64,000 nt of DNA from Stella humosa (GCF_006738645.1 NZ_AP019700.1:1500001-1564000), one strand, 5' to 3'; positions 15,539 to 24,812 are shown, numbered from the stretch's first letter. Made by a program: numbers and translations. Notes: generated from the letters alone by a model not told the origin.

Positions 15539-17026
15539 TCAATCCCCCGCGGCAGGGGCGGTGACGGGTGCCGTCGAGACGCGGTCGCGCAACGGCAGTT
15601 CGCGCATCATCACGAAGGCGCAGAGCGCGGTGGAGACGCCCATCGCGGCGGCCAGGAACACCCACTGGAAGCTGGCGACCAGCGTGGCGCTGTTGGCGGC
15701 CGACAGGACCGTGCCGGCACCGCGCCCGGCGACCACGCCGCTGCCCAGCACGATGGCGCCGAAGCCGGCGATCACCAAGGCACCAGAGAGCTGGCGGAAG
15801 AAGTGCATGGTCGCGGTCGCACTGCCCATCATGTGCATCTGCACCGCGTTCTGGATGCAGACCGTGGTGACCGGGAAGGACGTGCCGACGCCGAAGCTGG
15901 CGACCGCGAAGAGGATCTCCAGCCCCCACAGCGGCAGGCCCTGGGGGAAGAGGGCCAGCGTCGCCAGCGCGCTGGTGGAGATCGCCAGGCCCACCATCGG
16001 CAGGCGCTTGTAGTGGCGCACGCGCGCCATGACGTTGCCCGACGTGATGGCGCCCGTCACGGTGCCGACCAGCAGCGGGATGAGGGCCAGGCCCGACTGG
16101 CTGGCGGACAGGCCGACCACCAGCTCCAGATAGATCGGCACGAAGAAGGTGAGGCCCATGAAGGTGCCCATGCCGAACCCGGCCGAGGTGATGCCCAGCA
16201 TGACGACCGAGTTGCGCAGCAGCTCGCTCGGGATCAGCGGCTCGTCGGCGGTGCGGATGCGGGCGATGAAGAGCAGCCAGATCATCGCCGACGTGACGAG
16301 CAGCGCCATGATGACGGGTGACGACCAGGGCATGCGCACGCCGCCCCAGTTGAGGGCCAGCAGCAGGGTGGTCGTGGCCGCCACCATCAGGCCGGCGCCG
16401 GCGAAGTCCATCCGCCGGCGGCGATGCACGCGCGGCATCTTCTTCAGGACCGAGTTGGTCATGAAGAGGGCGGCCGCCCCGCAGGGGATGTTGAGCCAGA
16501 AGATGACCGACCAGTGCAGGTGCTGGGCGATCAAGCCGCCCAGGACCGGGCCGGCGACGCCCGATGCCGCGAAGACGCTGGCGATATAGACCTGATACCG
16601 GCCGCGCTCCTTGGGCGGCACGACGTCGGCGATGATGGTCTGGGCCAGGGCGACCAGCCCGCCGCCGCCCAGCCCCTGGATCGCGCGCGCGACCGCGAGT
16701 GCTGCCACCGACGGCGCCATGGCGCTGGCGACCGAGCCCGCCACGAAGATGACGATGGCCGACAGCATCGTGATGTGGCGGCCGTGCGTATCGGCCAGCC
16801 GGCCATAGAGCGGCACCACGGCCGTGGCCGCGATCAGGTAGGCGGTGATGACCCAGGGCAGGTTCTGGAAGTCGCCCAGGTCGCGCCCGATCGTCGGCAT
16901 GGCGGTGGCGACGATGGTCTGGTCGAGGGCCGCCAGCATCATCGCCATCATCAGGCCGAAGATGGTGGAGCGGATCTCGCGGTGGGTTTTGGGCGGCGGA
17001 TCGCCCGCGGGGTGGCTGGGGGGCAT
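15539..17026 (-). CDS. DHA2-family MFS multidrug exporter (EmrB/QacA type)
   Basis: 495 residues and about 14 membrane segments. Family motifs are LDQTIVATAMPTIGRDLG in helix 1, PLYGRLADTHGRH between helices 2 and 3, ARAIQGLGGGGLVAL in helix 4 and the antiporter motif SGVAGPVLGGLIAQHLHW in helix 5. It exports drugs or toxic metabolites using the proton gradient. It is transcribed toward the other MFS gene but ends 22 bases before that gene's own promoter, so the two are probably separately controlled. Confidence 0.9.
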   Translation of the reverse strand: MPPSHPAGDPPPKTHREIRSTIFGLMMAMMLAALDQTIVATAMPTIGRDLGDFQNLPWVITAYLIAATAVVPLYGRLADTHGRHITMLSAIVIFVAGSVASAMAPSVAALAVARAIQGLGGGGLVALAQTIIADVVPPKERGRYQVYIASVFAASGVAGPVLGGLIAQHLHWSVIFWLNIPCGAAALFMTNSVLKKMPRVHRRRRMDFAGAGLMVAATTTLLLALNWGGVRMPWSSPVIMALLVTSAMIWLLFIARIRTADEPLIPSELLRNSVVMLGITSAGFGMGTFMGLTFFVPIYLELVVGLSASQSGLALIPLLVGTVTGAITSGNVMARVRHYKRLPMVGLAISTSALATLALFPQGLPLWGLEILFAVASFGVGTSFPVTTVCIQNAVQMHMMGSATATMHFFRQLSGALVIAGFGAIVLGSGVVAGRGAGTVLSAANSATLVASFQWVFLAAAMGVSTALCAFVMMRELPLRDRVSTAPVTAPAAGD

Positions 17027-17241
17027 TGCTCGACCTGGAACCTTCGGCGCAGGGGCGCCTCAAAATTACTTTGCACTGCAACATACCCCGCGGCCCGGCC
17101 GGTGCCATGTGCGGAGCCTTGCTGTTTCGGAATAGGGGGGCTGCATCATCCGGGGGGCTGCATCCTGCAGGCGGCCGGTCATGCTTCCGTCGCCCGGCGG
17201 TGCTACTGGAAGGCGGACGGCGGATGGAGAGGAGCAGCGGG

Positions 17242-18327
17242 ATGGCGGACGAGCGGGCAGGGGAGGCGGCGCCGTTGCCGTTCGGCACGGTGGCGGTGGT
17301 CGGCGGCGGCGCCTGGGGCACCGCCCTGGCGATGGTGGCCGAGCGCGCCGGGCGCAGCGTGCGGCTGTGGATCCGCGAGCCCGAAGCCGCCCGGGCGGCA
17401 GCGGACAGCCGGCGCAACCCGTTCCTGCCGGGCCACGTGATCCCGCCCGCCATCGCCATCACGAGCCGGCTGGACGCGGTCCTGCACGGCGCCGACCTGG
17501 CGCTGCTCGTCATCCCATCGCAGTTCCTGCGCCGGGTCGCGGCCGAGGTCGAGCGGCAGTTGGCCCCGGGCGTGCCGGTGCTGGTTTGCAGCAAGGGCAT
17601 CGAGGCCGGAACCGGCGCCCTGATGACCGCGGTGGTGGCGGCCGAAATGCCGGGCCGGCCCCACGCCGTCCTGTCCGGCCCCAGCTTCGCCGACGAGGCC
17701 GCGGCCGGGCAGCCGACGGCCGTCACCATCGCCGTGCCGCCCACGGCGGGCGGCATCGACCCGCTGGCCGCGCGCCTGGCCGTCACGATGGGGACGGCCA
17801 CCTTCCGCCCCTATGTCTCGGATGACCCAGCGGGGGTGGAGGTCGGCGGCGCCGTCAAGAACGTGCTGGCGATCGCCTGCGGCATGGCGGCGGGCCGGGG
17901 ATACGGGTCCAACCCCCGCGCGGCCCTGATCGCCCGCGGACTGGCCGAGATGCAGCGCCTGGCCGATGCGCTGGGCGGGCGGCGCGATACGGTGAGCGGG
18001 CTGGCCGGTGTGGGCGACCTGACGCTGACCTGCTCCAGCGAGCAGTCGCGCAACTTCTCGTTCGGCAAGGCGCTGGGCGGCGGCCTGTCGATCGAAGCGG
18101 CGCTGGCCGGCCGGACGGCGGTGGTGGAGGGCTGGGCCAACGCCCGCTCGGTGACCGAGCTGGCCGACCGGCTGGGGGTGGACATGCCGATCTGCGCCAC
18201 GGTCAAGGCGATCCTGGATGGTGGGCTGTCGATCGAGGACGCCATCCACGGCCTGCTGACGCGGCCGATCACGGCCGAGCCCTGGGCGCTGGCCGCCGGC
18301 GTGCAGGTTCCGCACCCGGCGGGCTGA
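17242..18327 (+). CDS. gpsA: Glycerol-3-phosphate dehydrogenase [NAD(P)+]
   Basis: 361 residues. The Rossmann loop is VVGGGAWGTAL, the substrate pocket motif SKGIEAGTG and VLSGPSFADEAAAGQPTAV is intact, and the catalytic lysine lies in GGAVKNVLAIACGMAAG. It reduces dihydroxyacetone phosphate to sn-glycerol 3-phosphate for phospholipid synthesis. ATG 17242 with GGAG 11 bases upstream is preferred over ATG 17224. The 215-base gap to the divergent MFS gene holds the promoters; no clear boxes were identified there. Confidence 0.94.
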   Translation: MADERAGEAAPLPFGTVAVVGGGAWGTALAMVAERAGRSVRLWIREPEAARAAADSRRNPFLPGHVIPPAIAITSRLDAVLHGADLALLVIPSQFLRRVAAEVERQLAPGVPVLVCSKGIEAGTGALMTAVVAAEMPGRPHAVLSGPSFADEAAAGQPTAVTIAVPPTAGGIDPLAARLAVTMGTATFRPYVSDDPAGVEVGGAVKNVLAIACGMAAGRGYGSNPRAALIARGLAEMQRLADALGGRRDTVSGLAGVGDLTLTCSSEQSRNFSFGKALGGGLSIEAALAGRTAVVEGWANARSVTELADRLGVDMPICATVKAILDGGLSIEDAIHGLLTRPITAEPWALAAGVQVPHPAG

Positions 18328-18453
18328 CCGGGGGGCCGAGTCGGCGCCGGATGCCCTGGGAGGCCGTGCCAATTCGGCCGGTCACAGCCATTTCTCGGAC
18401 GGCAGTGTCATTCGTGCCGCATTCGGAATAGGATAAGGGAACGGGTGACATAT

Positions 18454-18487
18454 GACCGCCGGTCCATAGCCATGGCCGGCGGCGGTC
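18454..18487 (+). terminator. Stem-loop downstream of gpsA
   Basis: GACCGCC (18454-18460) pairs with GGCGGTC (18481-18487), with extra GC pairs inside, followed by TTCC. It lies 130 bases after gpsA and before the next gene; a smaller hairpin (18509-18525) follows. Terminator function is tentative. Confidence 0.35.
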
Positions 18488-18549
18488 TTCCCGCTACATA
18501 CCGGTGATGCCGCCCTTCCGGCGGCTACGGATCTGGAGAGGTGGACGCC

Positions 18550-18867
18550 ATGGCAGATGGACGGCATACCACCGAGGCCAAGGCGGCAAAGGAATCCGCC
18601 AAGGCAAGAGCCGCCCAAGAGGCGAGGGAGGCGGAGGCGCGCGCGCGGTTGCTGGCCCGCTTGCCGCAACTTCCCGACGACGACCTGCAGACGTTGAGCA
18701 TGAATGCCGAGCGCCTGGAGCAGAACGGCACCGCCGGCCAGAAGGCCCAGGCGGCGGCCATGCTGCCGGCGATCCGGGCCGCCCTGGCCGAACGGGCGGC
18801 CGCCAAGCCCCCGGTCAAGCCGCGGGCGGCACGCAAGCCCGCTGCCGCCGCGGTCGCGGCCGGCTGA
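18550..18867 (+). CDS. Basic Ala-rich hypothetical protein
   Basis: 105 residues of low complexity. The N-terminal half is a strongly helical, charged Ala/Lys/Glu/Arg segment that could form a coiled coil. A short ordered-looking part (LPDDDLQTLSMNAERLEQNG) follows, then a basic Pro/Ala/Lys tail (KPPVKPRAARKPAAAA) like histone-H1-type bacterial proteins. GGAGAGG lies before ATG 18550; a GTG at 18541 is also possible. No family recognised. It lies 47 bases before the CphA-like gene and may share its message. Confidence 0.55.
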   Translation: MADGRHTTEAKAAKESAKARAAQEAREAEARARLLARLPQLPDDDLQTLSMNAERLEQNGTAGQKAQAAAMLPAIRAALAERAAAKPPVKPRAARKPAAAAVAAG

Positions 18868-18914
18868 GCCGCCCGACAGGGTCCTAGACGGACTACGGCG
18901 CGGGTTCGACGGGC

Positions 18915-20783
18915 ATGGGCGATCCCCAACCTGGGGATCGCCCCCTCGTCGCGATCGGCGCCATCCGGCATTTCCGTGGCATCAACGCCTATGCCGACCG
19001 CGATGTCGTGGTCGCGCGGCTGCGTGGGCGCCTGCCGGGTGACCCGCCGGCCGCCGACGCCGCCCTCGCTGGCCGGACAGCGGAGGCGTTGCGTGCCGCC
19101 GGAACTGCAATCGACGCCGCGACGCTGCCGGCGGCCGGGACGGGCGTTGACCTGATCCGGGCGGTGGCCGGCCGCCTGCTGGCTGAGCACGGCCTGGCGA
19201 CGGCCGACGCGCTGGCGCTGCGCCCGGCGGCCGCTGTCGATCCGTGGGAGGTGGTCATCCCGCTGGAGCACGGGCCGTCGACCGAGGAAATCCTGCGCCT
19301 GGCGACCGACCTGGTGGCCTGGCTGGCGGTGCGGCCGGCCGATGACGCGCTGCACGGGCGGGTGGCCGCCCAACTGTCCGCCATAGCCGGCATGGTGGCG
19401 GGATGGCGCCCCGACCTCGACCAGGCGGAGATCATCGGTGCCTGCCGCCGGCTCGGCGTGCGCTGGCGGCGGCTGGCCAGCTTTCCCGATTGCATCCAAC
19501 TGGGCGAGGGGCGCCGGCAGCGGCGGCTGCTGACCGCGATCACCGGCGAGACGGGGTTCATCGCCGTCCGCATGGCCAGCGACAAGACGTTGGCCAACCG
19601 CCATCTGGCCGAGCAGGGCGTGCCGGTGCCGCGCCACCGCGTCGTCGCCTCGGCCGACGAGGCCGGGCGGGCGGCGGCCGCGTTCGGCCTGCCCGTGGTG
19701 GTGAAGCCGCGCGACGGCCGGTGGAACCGCGGCGTGTCGGTCGTGTTCATCGGCGATGAGATCCCGGACGCCTTCGCCGCCGCCCAGGGTCGCGGGACCG
19801 GCGGCGGCATCATCGTCGAGAAATACGTGCCGGGCCGTGAATACCGCATCCTGGTGGCGGCGGGTGCTGTGTGCGCGGTCTATGAGCGGGTGGCGCCGGT
19901 CGTGGTCGGCGACGGGCGCGCCACGGTTGCCGCGTTGATCGCCGCCGCCAATGCCGATCCGGCCCGCCTGGCCCCGGCCGATGCCTGGTCCGGGCCGATC
20001 GTGGTGCAGCCGGCCGTCGAGCGCTGCCTCGCCTGGCAGGGGCTGGGCCTGGACCGCGTGCCCGCGGCCGGCCGTACCGTCCTGGTCAACCCGCTGCCTT
20101 TCCGCAAGCATGGCGGCACCTATCGCGACACCAGCGATGGCGTGCATCCCGAGAATGCGGCGCTGGCCGTGCGCATCGCCCGGCTGATGGGGCTGGAGAT
20201 CGCCGGCATCGACATCCGCATGGCGGATATCGGCCAACCCTGGCAGGACGGGCCGGCCGGCGTGTGCGAGGTGAATGCCGGCCCCGGCCTCGACAACATC
20301 GCCGTCACCGGCCGGTTGCGCGGCGTCGACGTGCCGGGGCGGCTGGTCGACCGCATCCTGCCGCCGGCACGCCGGGGGCCGCTGCCCTTCATCCTGTTCG
20401 CAACGACGGGGCCGGTATCCCCGGCCATGGCCGGCCGGGCCGGCCGGCTGGCGGCGGCGCTCGGGCAGCGCCACGGTTGGACGGTGGCGCTGGCGGGGCC
20501 CGACGAACTGCACGTCGGCACCGACCGGTTGCGCGTACCGCCGCGATCAGGCGCCGCCTGGGCGGTGGATCGCATCCTGGAGCATCCCGAGGCCGATGCG
20601 GCCCTGCTCGTCATGCCCAAGGACCACCTGATCGGCCATGGCATCGGCCATGACCGCATCGACCTGGCGCTGGTCGAGGGCGGCCCCTACGGGGGAATGC
20701 TGGGCCGCCTGCTGGCCGAGGCCGGCACCCGCCTGCTGCCGTTCGATGCCGACGATGCTGCCATCCTGGCAGCGATCCCGTGA
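18915..20783 (+). CDS. Cyanophycin-synthetase-like ATP-grasp ligase (CphA2-like, Mur-ligase half degenerate)
   Basis: 622 residues. The N-terminal CphA region ends with DPWEVVIPLEHGPSTEEILRL in part. The ATP-grasp domain (about 210-480) shows SDKTLANRHLAEQGVPVPRH, VVVKPRDGRWNRGV, VEKYVPGREYRILV, HPENAALAVRIARLMGLEIAG and EVNAGPGL. Full CphA1 enzymes then carry a Mur-ligase domain of some 400 residues with GTNGKT. Here that spot reads FATTGPVSPAM, and the chain stops after the ILEHPEADAALL...DRIDLALVEGG element. The short form with a dead second ATP site matches what is known of CphA2, which polymerises beta-aspartyl-arginine. Polymer and substrate here are unproven. Confidence 0.72.
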   Translation: MGDPQPGDRPLVAIGAIRHFRGINAYADRDVVVARLRGRLPGDPPAADAALAGRTAEALRAAGTAIDAATLPAAGTGVDLIRAVAGRLLAEHGLATADALALRPAAAVDPWEVVIPLEHGPSTEEILRLATDLVAWLAVRPADDALHGRVAAQLSAIAGMVAGWRPDLDQAEIIGACRRLGVRWRRLASFPDCIQLGEGRRQRRLLTAITGETGFIAVRMASDKTLANRHLAEQGVPVPRHRVVASADEAGRAAAAFGLPVVVKPRDGRWNRGVSVVFIGDEIPDAFAAAQGRGTGGGIIVEKYVPGREYRILVAAGAVCAVYERVAPVVVGDGRATVAALIAAANADPARLAPADAWSGPIVVQPAVERCLAWQGLGLDRVPAAGRTVLVNPLPFRKHGGTYRDTSDGVHPENAALAVRIARLMGLEIAGIDIRMADIGQPWQDGPAGVCEVNAGPGLDNIAVTGRLRGVDVPGRLVDRILPPARRGPLPFILFATTGPVSPAMAGRAGRLAAALGQRHGWTVALAGPDELHVGTDRLRVPPRSGAAWAVDRILEHPEADAALLVMPKDHLIGHGIGHDRIDLALVEGGPYGGMLGRLLAEAGTRLLPFDADDAAILAAIP

Positions 20784-20811
20784 AGCCGTCGTACAGCCGG
20801 AAGACCGTACC

Positions 20812-23800
20812 GTGACCGATATCGAGACCCTCGTGCGATCGTTCGACTGGTCGCGGACCAGCCTTGGCCGCCAGGATAGCTGGCCGCAGAGCCTGCGCAC
20901 GACCGTCGACATGGTGCTGCAGTCGCCGATCGCCATGGTGCTGATGTGGGGTCCCGACCACGCCATGGTCTACAACGAGGGCTATGTCGCGATCGCCGGG
21001 AAGAAGCACCCGGAGGCGCTGGGCGGCACCGTTCCCGCCATCTGGCCCGAGATCTGGGACTGGAACCGCCAGATGCTGGCGGCGGGCTTCCGCGGCGAGG
21101 CGCGCACGGCGCGCGACCATCTGCTGCGGCTGGAGCGCGACGGCGTTGCCGAGGAGCTGTGGTTCGACCTGTTCTACACGCCCGTGCGCGACGAGAGCGG
21201 CGCGGTGGCGGGCGTCCTCTGCACCGCGATCGACACGACCGAGCGGGTCCGGCTCAATCGCCGGCTGGCGACGGAGAGCATGCGGCTGAAGGAGCTGTTC
21301 CGCCAGGCGCCCAGCTTCATGGCGGTGATGCGCGGGCCCGATCAGGTGTTCGAACTGGCCAACGATGCGTTCCTGACACTGGTCGGCGATCGCGACCTGG
21401 TCGGCCGACCGCTGGCGGCCGTCCTGCCGGAGCTGTCGGAGCAGGGTTTCCCCCAGATCCTCGACCGGGTGCTGCATACCGGCGAGGCCTTCGTCGGCCG
21501 CGAGATGCGGGTCCTGCTGCGGCCACAGCCGGGCGGGCCGGCGCAGGAGCGCTTCCTCGACTTCATCTACCAGCGCATCGACCCCGAGGCCGCCGCGCCC
21601 GGCATCTTCATCGAGGGCTTCGACGTCACCGACCGGGTACGCGCCGAGCAGCGCCAGGCGGTGCTCTACGAGATGGGCGAGCGCCTGCGCGAGCTTGACC
21701 AGATCGACGAGATCGCCCTGGTGGCGGCCGAGATGCTGGGCCGGGCCGTGGGCGGCGCCCGCGCGGGCTTCGCCACCATTGATGCCACCGGCGAATATGC
21801 CGAGATTGTGCGCGACTGGACCGACGGCCGGGTCGCCAGCGTCGCCGGCCGCCATCGCCTGGAGGAGTTCGGCCAGGCCTTCGCCGCCCTGCTGCGGCGC
21901 GGCGACAGCGTGTCGGTGGCCGATGTCGCCCACCACCCGGCGACGGCGGCCGGCGCTGCCAGCTTCGCCCGGCTCGGCATCCGTGCGCTCCTGAACCTGC
22001 CGGTCATGGATGGTGGCCGCCTGGCCGCGATCCTCTACGTCCATGATTGCGAGCCGCGCGCTTGGTCGGCCGACGACCTGGCCCTGCTGCGCGACGGTGC
22101 CGCCCGCGCCCTGTCGGCGATCGAGCGCGCCCAGGCGCGGGCGGCGTCCCGCGCGAGCGAGGCGCTATTCCAGTCGCTGGCGGAAGCGGCACCCCAGCAT
22201 GTCTGGATGGCCGATGCCGATGGCCGGCTCTTCTGGTTCAACGCCCGGGTATATGGGTTCACGGGCGCGGCCCCGGGGGAGCTCGATGGCGAAGGCTGGG
22301 CAAGGGTGGTCCATCCCGAACATCTGCCCGCAGCACTTGCGGCCTGGACCCTGGCGGTGGCCACGCATCAGAACTACCAGGTGGAGTTCCGGCTGCGCGA
22401 CGCGACGGGCGCCTATCGCTGGTTCCTGGCGCGCGCCGTGCCGGTATTCGGCGATGGCGGCCAGGTGATCCGCTGGATCGGCACCAACACCGACATCGAC
22501 GACCAGAAGATGGCCGTCGACCGGCTGGCGGAACTGAATGCCACGCTGGAGGAGCGTGTGGCCGAGCAGACCCAGGCGCGCGAGCGCATCTGGCGGGTCA
22601 GCCAGGACATGCTGGTGGTGACCGACCTGGATGGCGTCTGGCTGGCGGTGAACCCGGCCTGGGAGGCGACGCTGGGCTGGCGCGAGCATGAACTGGTCGG
22701 CCGCACCTCGCGCTGGCTGGAGCATCCCGACGACGTGCGGGCGACCGATGCGGAGCGCCTGCGGCTGCAGGGCGGGGGCAGGACCACCAGCTTTGAGAAC
22801 CGCTTCCGCCATCGCGACGGCTCCTATCGCTGGCTGTCGTGGATGGCGGTGCCCGAGGACGGCCGCTTCTATGCCGTGGCCCGGGACGTGACGGCCGAGC
22901 GGCTGCGCCAGGCCGAGTTGGAGCAGACCCAGGACGCGCTCCGCCAGTCCCAGAAGATGGAGGCGGTCGGCCAACTGACCGGCGGCATCGCCCATGATTT
23001 CAACAACCTGCTGCAGGGCATCACCGGCTCGCTCGACCTCGTGAAGAAGCGGATCGCCCAGGGCCGCACCGGCGAGCTTGACCGCTATGTGTCGGGCGCC
23101 ATGACCTCGGCCAGCCGCGCGGCGGCCCTGACCCATCGCCTGCTCGCCTTCTCGCGCCGGCAGCCGCTCGACCCCAAGCCGGTGCAGGTGAACGCCCTCG
23201 TCTCCTCGATGGAAGACCTGTTGCGCCGCACGATGGGCGAGCGCATTGCCATCGAGCTGGTCCTGGCCGGCGGCCTGTGGCTGACGCTATGCGACCAGAA
23301 CCAGCTCGAGAGCGCGCTGCTGAACCTCGCCATCAATGCGCGCGACGCCATGCCGGACGGCGGCCGTCTCACCATCGAGACGGCCAACGCCCATCTCGAC
23401 TCCGTCTATGTCGCCCGCCAGCGCGACATCGCCGCCGGCCAGTACGTGTGCCTGTGCGTGACCGACACCGGCACCGGCATGGCGCCGGAGGTGGTGCAGC
23501 GGGCCTTCGATCCGTTCTTCACGACCAAGCCGATCGGGCAAGGCACGGGCCTGGGCCTTTCGATGATCTACGGCTTCACCCGCCAGTCGGAGGGCTATGC
23601 CAAGATCTACAGCGAGGTCGGGCGCGGCACGACGGTGAAGCTCTACCTGCCGCGCCATCGCGGCGGTGCGGTGGAAGCCGACGCCATGCCCCAACTCACC
23701 GTCGCCCACCAGGCCGAGGACGGTGAGACCGTGCTGGTGGTGGAGGACGAGGCGGTGGTGCGTGGCCTGATCGTCGACGTGCTGCAGGACCTGGGCTATC

Positions 23801-24084
23801 GCGCACTGGAAGCGGCCGACGGCGACGCCGCGCTGGCCATCCTGCGGCAGGCGCCGCGGATCGACCTGCTGGTCACCGACATGGGGCTGCCGGGTCTGAA
23901 CGGCCGCCAGATCGCCGACGCCGCGCGCGAGCGCCGCCCCGGGCTGAAGGTCCTGTTCATGACCGGCTATGCGGAGAATGCCGCACTGGCCAACGGCTTC
24001 CTCGACCCGGGAATGGCGATGATCACCAAGCCCTTCGCCATGGAGACGCTGGCCACCCGCATCCGCGACATGATCGAGACGTGA
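20812..24084 (+). CDS. Hybrid sensor histidine kinase (PAS-PAS-GAF-PAS-PAS-HisKA-HATPase-REC)
   Basis: 1090 residues, cytosolic. PAS-like domains lie at about 1-150 and 160-285 and a GAF domain at 290-440. Two more PAS domains follow at 450-580 and 595-700 (YRWFLARAVPVFG, YRWLSWMAVPED). The HisKA box is QLTGGIAHDFNNLLQG with phospho-acceptor H728. HATPase N and G boxes are NLAINARDAMPDGG, DTGTGMAPEV and GTGLGLSMIYGF. The C-terminal receiver has the acceptor D1023 in LLVTDMGLPG. GTG 20812 is chosen because the frame upstream lies inside the CphA-like gene. It starts 29 bases after that gene; no partner regulator lies nearby. Domain edges are approximate. Confidence 0.88.
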   Translation: MTDIETLVRSFDWSRTSLGRQDSWPQSLRTTVDMVLQSPIAMVLMWGPDHAMVYNEGYVAIAGKKHPEALGGTVPAIWPEIWDWNRQMLAAGFRGEARTARDHLLRLERDGVAEELWFDLFYTPVRDESGAVAGVLCTAIDTTERVRLNRRLATESMRLKELFRQAPSFMAVMRGPDQVFELANDAFLTLVGDRDLVGRPLAAVLPELSEQGFPQILDRVLHTGEAFVGREMRVLLRPQPGGPAQERFLDFIYQRIDPEAAAPGIFIEGFDVTDRVRAEQRQAVLYEMGERLRELDQIDEIALVAAEMLGRAVGGARAGFATIDATGEYAEIVRDWTDGRVASVAGRHRLEEFGQAFAALLRRGDSVSVADVAHHPATAAGAASFARLGIRALLNLPVMDGGRLAAILYVHDCEPRAWSADDLALLRDGAARALSAIERAQARAASRASEALFQSLAEAAPQHVWMADADGRLFWFNARVYGFTGAAPGELDGEGWARVVHPEHLPAALAAWTLAVATHQNYQVEFRLRDATGAYRWFLARAVPVFGDGGQVIRWIGTNTDIDDQKMAVDRLAELNATLEERVAEQTQARERIWRVSQDMLVVTDLDGVWLAVNPAWEATLGWREHELVGRTSRWLEHPDDVRATDAERLRLQGGGRTTSFENRFRHRDGSYRWLSWMAVPEDGRFYAVARDVTAERLRQAELEQTQDALRQSQKMEAVGQLTGGIAHDFNNLLQGITGSLDLVKKRIAQGRTGELDRYVSGAMTSASRAAALTHRLLAFSRRQPLDPKPVQVNALVSSMEDLLRRTMGERIAIELVLAGGLWLTLCDQNQLESALLNLAINARDAMPDGGRLTIETANAHLDSVYVARQRDIAAGQYVCLCVTDTGTGMAPEVVQRAFDPFFTTKPIGQGTGLGLSMIYGFTRQSEGYAKIYSEVGRGTTVKLYLPRHRGGAVEADAMPQLTVAHQAEDGETVLVVEDEAVVRGLIVDVLQDLGYRALEAADGDAALAILRQAPRIDLLVTDMGLPGLNGRQIADAARERRPGLKVLFMTGYAENAALANGFLDPGMAMITKPFAMETLATRIRDMIET

Positions 24085-24114
24085 CCACCGACGTCAGGCG
24101 TTCATGGATCAATC

Positions 24115-24143
24115 TTGCTCGTAAGGTATCATCACCTTACATT
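24115..24143 (+). promoter_or_regulatory. Promoter and inverted-repeat operator of the toxin-antitoxin pair
   Basis: TTGCTC (24115-24120) and TACATT (24138-24143) are spaced by 17 bases. The perfect inverted repeat GTAAGGT-N6-ACCTTAC (24121-24140) fills the spacer, as expected for autorepression by an AbrB-type antitoxin or its complex. Confidence 0.6.
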
Positions 24144-24165
24144 TGATGAAACAAGAGAGGGCTGC

Positions 24166-24417
24166 ATGGCGACCTTGACGGTTACAGCCAAAGGCCAGAT
24201 CACGTTGAAGAAGGAATTGCTGCAGCATCTTGGCGTGCGGCCGGGTCAGAAGCTGCACGTGGACAAGCTGCCCGGGGGGAGCATTACCGTGCGCCCGGCC
24301 GAGACGGGTCGCTCGATCCGGGACATTTTCGGCACCCTCAGGTGCGAGGGGACCGCACCCCTGTCGATCGAGGAAATCGCCCGGATCGCAGAAGAGGGCT
24401 GGGCAGGTCGGCGGTGA
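24166..24417 (+). CDS. AbrB/MazE-type antitoxin
   Basis: 83 residues. The swapped-hairpin AbrB DNA-binding domain is at the N-terminus (LTVTAKGQITLKKELLQHLGV, RPGQKLHV). The C-terminal tail (IRDIFGTLRCEGTAPLSIEEI) would bind and block the PIN toxin. GAGAGGG precedes the ATG. The stop overlaps the toxin GTG (GTGA), typical of vapBC-like operons. Confidence 0.87.
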   Translation: MATLTVTAKGQITLKKELLQHLGVRPGQKLHVDKLPGGSITVRPAETGRSIRDIFGTLRCEGTAPLSIEEIARIAEEGWAGRR

Positions 24418-24812
24418 AGATCACCGCTGACACGAACGTGCTCGTGCGGTCGATTGTTGCCGACGACGTTGCCCAGGCGGAGGTCGCGCAACGCACCCTG
24501 GCCGCTGCTGAGACGATCGCACTACCGTTGCCGGTTCTGTGTGAATTGGTCTGGGTCCTTCGCCGAGGCTATCGTCAGCCGACCGATGATCTCGTCAGGA
24601 CGCTCCGAGGGCTCATCGAAAGCCCGGAATGCGTGATGGACCGCCCTGCCGTCGAGGCCGGCATCGCGCTGCTGGAGGCCGGCGGTGACTTCGCCGATGG
24701 CGTGATCGCCCATGGTGGCAGGGCGCTCGGCGGCGAGACTTTCGTGTCTTTCAACAAGCAGGCCGTGCTGTTGCTGCAGGCGTCCGGCGTGCGTGCGGAT
24801 ATCCCCGACTGA
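24414..24812 (+). CDS. PIN-domain toxin (VapC-like RNase)
   Basis: 132 residues. The acidic PIN active-site residues appear as ITADTNVLVR (first Asp), CELVWVL (Glu), and GGDFADGVIAH (two Asp near the C-terminus), followed by the VSFNKQAVLLL strand-helix. Such enzymes cut tRNA, rRNA or mRNA when freed from the antitoxin. The GTG start overlaps the antitoxin stop, so the pair is translated in step. Confidence 0.86.
   Translation: MKITADTNVLVRSIVADDVAQAEVAQRTLAAAETIALPLPVLCELVWVLRRGYRQPTDDLVRTLRGLIESPECVMDRPAVEAGIALLEAGGDFADGVIAHGGRALGGETFVSFNKQAVLLLQASGVRADIPD

Noticed and set aside
15516-17801. 761-codon minus-strand frame over the DHA2 MFS and the start of gpsA
   Set aside because: Shifted frame of the MFS gene and antisense to gpsA; Arg/Pro/Gly-rich with no motif.
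18915-20783. Complete cyanophycin synthetase (CphA1)
   Set aside because: The Mur-ligase P-loop is missing and the protein is about 250 residues short of that class.
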